NCBI GenBank assembly: GCA_964572365.1
Contig: CAZNFK010000006.1
Span: forward strand, 1 to 44,344
Length of the DNA: 44,344 nt
Reading direction: 5' to 3'
Source: Salinimicrobium sp964572365
Lineage (GTDB): Bacteria > Bacteroidota > Bacteroidia > Flavobacteriales > Flavobacteriaceae
Shown: positions 40,992 through 44,344 of the stretch, one piece after another
Position numbering within the stretch: the first letter of the stretch is position 1
How the letters are laid out: every line of letters begins with the position of its first letter
Made by a program: the position numbers and the translations under genes
The notes under the pieces: model-generated
The model's input: only the letters and a program-made list of their open reading frames with translations
Database searches by the model: none
Told to the model about the DNA's origin: nothing

Positions 40992-42533
40992 TTGCACGTG
41001 TTAGATTCAGCTAAAATAGAACTGCGCAACCTGAGTGTTGAAGATTACAAGGAGTTGAAGATCTCCATGGTAGAGAGTTACGGAAGTCTTGCCGAAGAAT
41101 ACTGGAGTGAAAAGGAGATCAAGAACCTTATTAAGAAATTTCCCGAGGGTCAGTTCTGTATCATCATAGACGAAAAGATCGCCGGGTGTGCTTTGTCTAT
41201 TATTGTAGATTACAACAAATATGACGATAACCATACTTATGAACAGATCACCGGAGGGGAAAATTTTTCGACTCACACAAAGAACGGGGATGTGCTGTAT
41301 GGAATAGATGTCTTTATTCATCCCGAATACCGCGGAATGCGGTTGGGCCGCAGACTTTATGAAGCCCGTAAGGAACTTTGCGAACAACTCAACCTAAAAT
41401 CCATCATTTTTGGAGGCCGAATTCCGAATTATGCAAAATACGCGGAAGAATTAACTCCGAAGCAATACATTGAGAAAGTCAAGATCAAGGAGATCCATGA
41501 TCCTGTTTTGTCTTTTCAGCTTTCGAATGATTTTCACGTTAAAAAGGTGATCAAAGGATACTTAGCGGGAGATTACGAAAGCAAGGAATTTGCCACTTTA
41601 ATGGAGTGGAACAATATTTATTACAGCAAGCCCGATAAGTTGATCCTTACTCCAAAAACCATTGTAAGGCTGGGGCTGGTACAGTGGCAGATGCGTCTTT
41701 TCAAAGATTTTGATGCGCTGGTTTCCCAGATAGAATTCTTTGTAGATGCGGTAAGTGACTATCAGAGTGATTTTATCCTCTTTCCCGAGCTTTTCAATGC
41801 GCCTTTAATGGCCGAATACAATCACCTTAATGAAGCCGAAGCTATTCGTTCCCTGGCGTCTTATACTGATAAGCTGCTCGAAACCTTTGTAGATTTCGCT
41901 ATCACTTACAACATCAACATCATCACCGGTAGTATGCCACAGATCATTGGGGAGCACATGTACAACGTGGGTTATCTCTGCAGAAGGGATGGCAGTTATG
42001 AGCGGTACGAGAAACTGCACATAACTCCGGCCGAAGCCTCTGCCTGGGGAATGAAAGGTGGCACGAAATTGCAGACCATGGATACCGACTGCGGAAAGAT
42101 AGGTGTGCTAATTTGTTATGACGTTGAGTTTCCTGAAGCTTCCAGGATTCTTGCAGATGAAGGAATGAATATGCTTTTTGTTCCTTTCATGACCGACACC
42201 CAGAACGGCTATTCCAGGGTGCGCCTTTGTGCCCAAAGCCGTGCCGTAGAGAATGAATGTTATGTTGCCATTGCGGGTTCTGTAGGGAATTTGCCAAAGG
42301 TGAACAACATGGATATACAGTATGCTCAAAGTGCTGTTTTTACGCCTTCAGATTTTTCTTTCCCTGTTAATGGGATCAAGGCTGAAGCGACACCAAATAC
42401 CGAAAGCACGCTGCTGGTTGATGTAGATCTTGACCTTTTAAAGGAACTGCACGCCTTTGGAAGTGTTCGTAACCTGTCAGATCGCAGAAAGGATCTGTAT
42501 TCTCTGAAAAAGAAGAACCCTAAAAATACTTAA
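40992..42533 (+). CDS. GNAT acetyltransferase / carbon-nitrogen hydrolase fusion protein
   Basis: This is a two-domain cytosolic protein of about 513 residues. The N-terminal GNAT domain (about 8-185) has the acetyl-CoA loop RGMRLGRRLY (114-123). The C-terminal nitrilase-superfamily domain (about 222-500) has a full triad: E266 (LFPELFN), K341 (YEKLHITP) and C375 (LICYDVEFPE). Such fusions are common in Bacteroidota and have no fixed substrate; amidase action on a small amide plus N-acetylation is the family expectation. The start is unusual: no ATG before residue 26, so TTG 40992 or GTG 40998 must serve. TATCTTCG (40976-40983) is a likely -7 box, which would give an almost leaderless message. 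The 3' end overlaps the convergent aldehyde dehydrogenase gene by 14 bases. Confidence 0.88.
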   Translation: MHVLDSAKIELRNLSVEDYKELKISMVESYGSLAEEYWSEKEIKNLIKKFPEGQFCIIIDEKIAGCALSIIVDYNKYDDNHTYEQITGGENFSTHTKNGDVLYGIDVFIHPEYRGMRLGRRLYEARKELCEQLNLKSIIFGGRIPNYAKYAEELTPKQYIEKVKIKEIHDPVLSFQLSNDFHVKKVIKGYLAGDYESKEFATLMEWNNIYYSKPDKLILTPKTIVRLGLVQWQMRLFKDFDALVSQIEFFVDAVSDYQSDFILFPELFNAPLMAEYNHLNEAEAIRSLASYTDKLLETFVDFAITYNINIITGSMPQIIGEHMYNVGYLCRRDGSYERYEKLHITPAEASAWGMKGGTKLQTMDTDCGKIGVLICYDVEFPEASRILADEGMNMLFVPFMTDTQNGYSRVRLCAQSRAVENECYVAIAGSVGNLPKVNNMDIQYAQSAVFTPSDFSFPVNGIKAEATPNTESTLLVDVDLDLLKELHAFGSVRNLSDRRKDLYSLKKKNPKNT

Positions 42534-43923
42534 GCAGCTTTTTTGCCAGCTTCAGTTTGTTGTCATATGGAGCATAGCGTAGGGGTATATCCAACCATGT
42601 AGCGCGTTTACTGATGCTTTTCTTGTGCGAAAAAGTATCAAAAGAAAATTTCCCGTGGTAGGCACCATAACCGCTGTTGCCAACTCCTCCAAAAGGCATA
42701 TTTTTATTAGCAATATGGACGATCACATCATTAACCGCACCCCCTCCAAAACTATGGCTTCGGATGATGTTTTCTGAAAACCTTTTTTCTTCGGAAAATA
42801 CATAGAGGGAAAGAGGTTTTGGAAAACGGTTGATGATCTTTGTGATCTCCATTTCCGAAGAATAGGAGATCACCGGAAGGATAGGACCAAAGATCTCATC
42901 TTGCATAACTTGCGAATCCAGGGAGGGTTCATCGAGAAGTGTGGGGGAGATGTACAGCGAATCTTCATCTGTTGCACCCCCAATCAGGAAATTTTGATCT
43001 TTAAGCAGGTCTTTCAGCCTGTTGAAGTTCTTTTGGTTAACGATACGCGCAAAATCTGGTGAGGCTTTTGGATGTTCCCCAAAGGCAGCTCGTATTTCCT
43101 TTTTTACAGCCTCTACAAATTCAGCTTTTACAGAGTTATCGATCAAAAGATAATCTGGTGCGATGCAGGTTTGGCCTGCATTGATGAATTTTCCCCATAC
43201 GATCCTTTTTGCGGCCAGCCTTATTTTTGCTGAACTATGAATGATACACGGACTTTTTCCGCCTAATTCCAAAGTAGCCGGCGTGAGGTTGGGAGCGATG
43301 GCTTTTGCCACAATTCTCCCTACCGGTACACTTCCGGTGAAAAAAACATAATCCCATTTTTGCTCCAGAAGTTTTTGTGAGGCCGAAGCATCTCCCTGTA
43401 CCACGCTTACCCATTCGGGAGGAAAGACTTCGGTGAAGATGTCTTCTACGATCTGGGAAGTGTAAGGTGAATATTCACTTGGTTTTAAGACGGCCGTATT
43501 GCCGGCTGCTATAGCTCCAATGGCCGGGGAAACCTTTAGCTGGAAAGGGTAATTCCAGGGAGCGAGAATAAGGCAGGCTCCAAAAGGTTCAGAAAAAATG
43601 AAATCCCTGGAAGGGAAATTCAGCAGGGAACTTTTAACTTTTTTCGGTTTTGCCCAGTTTTTCAGGTTCTTAATGATGTACTTCAGCTCACTTAAAATAA
43701 AGGAAGTTTCTGTGACCACCGTTTCGAATTCCGGTTTTTGAAAGTCTTTATATAGGGCTTCAGAAATATCTTTTTCCCGCTTCTGAATAAGCTTTTCCAG
43801 CGCCTTCAGTTTCTGGATCCTTGAACTGATATCTTTAGTTCCTCCGGCTTCAAAAAAGGCTTTTTGCAATTCCATTATTTGCGGGATATTGTCTTCGGTA
43901 GGGATAAAGTTATCGTTGTTCAT
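42520..43923 (-). CDS. Aldehyde dehydrogenase, class-3-like (ALDH3)
   Basis: This is an NAD(P)-dependent oxidoreductase turning aldehydes, probably medium- or long-chain, into acids. It has 467 residues. Visible are the nucleotide-site APWNYPF (N124) and GNTAVLKPSEYSP, FFTGSVPVGR, the general-base E219 in LELGGKSPCII, and catalytic C253 in NAGQTCIAPDY. FGPILPV and the class-3-like end YGAYHGKFSFDTFSHKKS, with a C-terminal KLAKKLLKYF, favour ALDH3 over other classes. No signal peptide is present. It converges on, and overlaps by 14 bases, the GNAT/nitrilase gene. No clear operon partner was seen. Confidence 0.93.
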   Translation of the reverse strand: MNNDNFIPTEDNIPQIMELQKAFFEAGGTKDISSRIQKLKALEKLIQKREKDISEALYKDFQKPEFETVVTETSFILSELKYIIKNLKNWAKPKKVKSSLLNFPSRDFIFSEPFGACLILAPWNYPFQLKVSPAIGAIAAGNTAVLKPSEYSPYTSQIVEDIFTEVFPPEWVSVVQGDASASQKLLEQKWDYVFFTGSVPVGRIVAKAIAPNLTPATLELGGKSPCIIHSSAKIRLAAKRIVWGKFINAGQTCIAPDYLLIDNSVKAEFVEAVKKEIRAAFGEHPKASPDFARIVNQKNFNRLKDLLKDQNFLIGGATDEDSLYISPTLLDEPSLDSQVMQDEIFGPILPVISYSSEMEITKIINRFPKPLSLYVFSEEKRFSENIIRSHSFGGGAVNDVIVHIANKNMPFGGVGNSGYGAYHGKFSFDTFSHKKSISKRATWLDIPLRYAPYDNKLKLAKKLLKYF

Positions 43924-44344
43924 TAGAAAGGTCCTTAAGACTTGCCAAATTACAACTTTCGGACTTTACAAAGAAAGAAAACACAAAACCTAGTTTAAAC
44001 ATCAGATTATCAGCAGGTTCAATTTTAACAGGTGTGGGTTTTAATTTTAAGCTTTATTTTTATTGCAGTATTAAAATAAAATATACTTTTACCCCGTGAT
44101 TTCAATACTTCAAATAATAAGGCCACTTTTAAGGCGCCGGTACTTTAACCGCCGCAGGTAAGGATATTTTACCCATAGTCGCAGTGTTTAATTATTTGAG
44201 TTTATCATATTGAGTCAATTTTCCCACATAGTTTCAGTTTTTATTTTCAGGATCTCTTCTGAAAATTCTTTTATGCACCGCCGCGGTCTCCGCCGCACGT
44301 TTGTGCGCGCTTAATTTTATGGAACTTAGGTGAGTCCGGTTCCC
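43924..44344. other. Gene-poor 421-base end of the window
   Basis: No convincing gene, tRNA or terminator was seen. The first ~180 bases are A+T rich and hold the aldehyde dehydrogenase promoter region (leftward). A G+C-rich patch occurs at 44130-44160 and another at 44277-44310. The latter holds a short hairpin (CGCAC-GTTT-GTGCG, 44294-44307) and a 13-codon Arg-rich frame (44273-44314). The sequence runs off the window in GGAACTTAGGTGAGTCCGG, where a further gene or RNA may begin. Confidence 0.5.

Noticed and set aside
44321..44344. GGAACTTAGGTGAGTCCGG as the start of a cobalamin riboswitch or RNase P RNA
   Set aside because: Only a partial resemblance to the conserved boxes of either, and the window ends before any other conserved part could be checked.

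Overview
The window is a stretch of chromosome from a marine-type member of the Bacteroidota, most likely family Flavobacteriaceae (Gramella/Salegentibacter/Zunongwangia-like). This is inferred from the SusC/SusD pair, the many lipoproteins with Cys followed by Lys/Asp/Glu (the lipoprotein export signal style), TAnnTTTG-like -7 boxes, weak Shine-Dalgarno use, and the gene content. No rRNA, tRNA, CRISPR array or insertion sequence was seen. A 100-N assembly gap lies at 12822-12921.

Layout. (1) 1-6883, housekeeping and peptidase genes: 3' part of tilS, dsbD, a secreted CocE/NonD hydrolase and a DUF885 lipoprotein. (2) 6884-12702, an A+T-richer block: two exported lipoprotein proteases (M57/HEIGH metalloprotease and S8 subtilase) behind near-identical promoter regions, an acidic 57-residue lipoprotein, a TPR sensor histidine kinase and a response regulator. 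It ends in a decayed copy of the 3' end of a DUF885 gene, so the block is bracketed by two DUF885 tails. (3) 12762-32465+, a maltodextrin/starch utilisation locus: leftward susC-susD-susE-like-amylase; rightward lacI-type regulator, MFS sugar transporter, beta-phosphoglucomutase, GH65 phosphorylase, GH13, GH31, GH13 lipoprotein, then pfkA-gapA. (4) 33569-37199: BadF-type kinase, comM-like ATPase, DUF2891 lipoprotein. (5) 37196-40748: an Nramp-fold transporter and 5-oxoprolinase subunits PxpA, PxpB and PxpC in overlapping genes. (6) 40992-43923: GNAT/nitrilase fusion, and a convergent ALDH3-type dehydrogenase. The last 0.4 kb has no confident gene.

How it works together. In the sugar locus, surface SusD/SusE and amylases would capture and cut starch. 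SusC imports oligomers, periplasmic GH13/GH31 enzymes trim them, and the MFS protein imports maltose. GH65 plus PgmB turn maltose into glucose and glucose 6-phosphate, feeding PfkA and GapA. A perfect 14-bp LacI-type palindrome lies between susC and lacI, and a degenerate copy lies just before pfkA, suggesting one regulator links polysaccharide capture to glycolysis.

The observations I would follow first are: the protease/two-component block with its paired inverted-repeat promoters and a terminator built into the kinase signal-peptide coding region; the Nramp homologue that has lost its metal-binding residues and sits with 5-oxoprolinase; and two mutually exclusive hairpins at the start codon of the sugar transporter.
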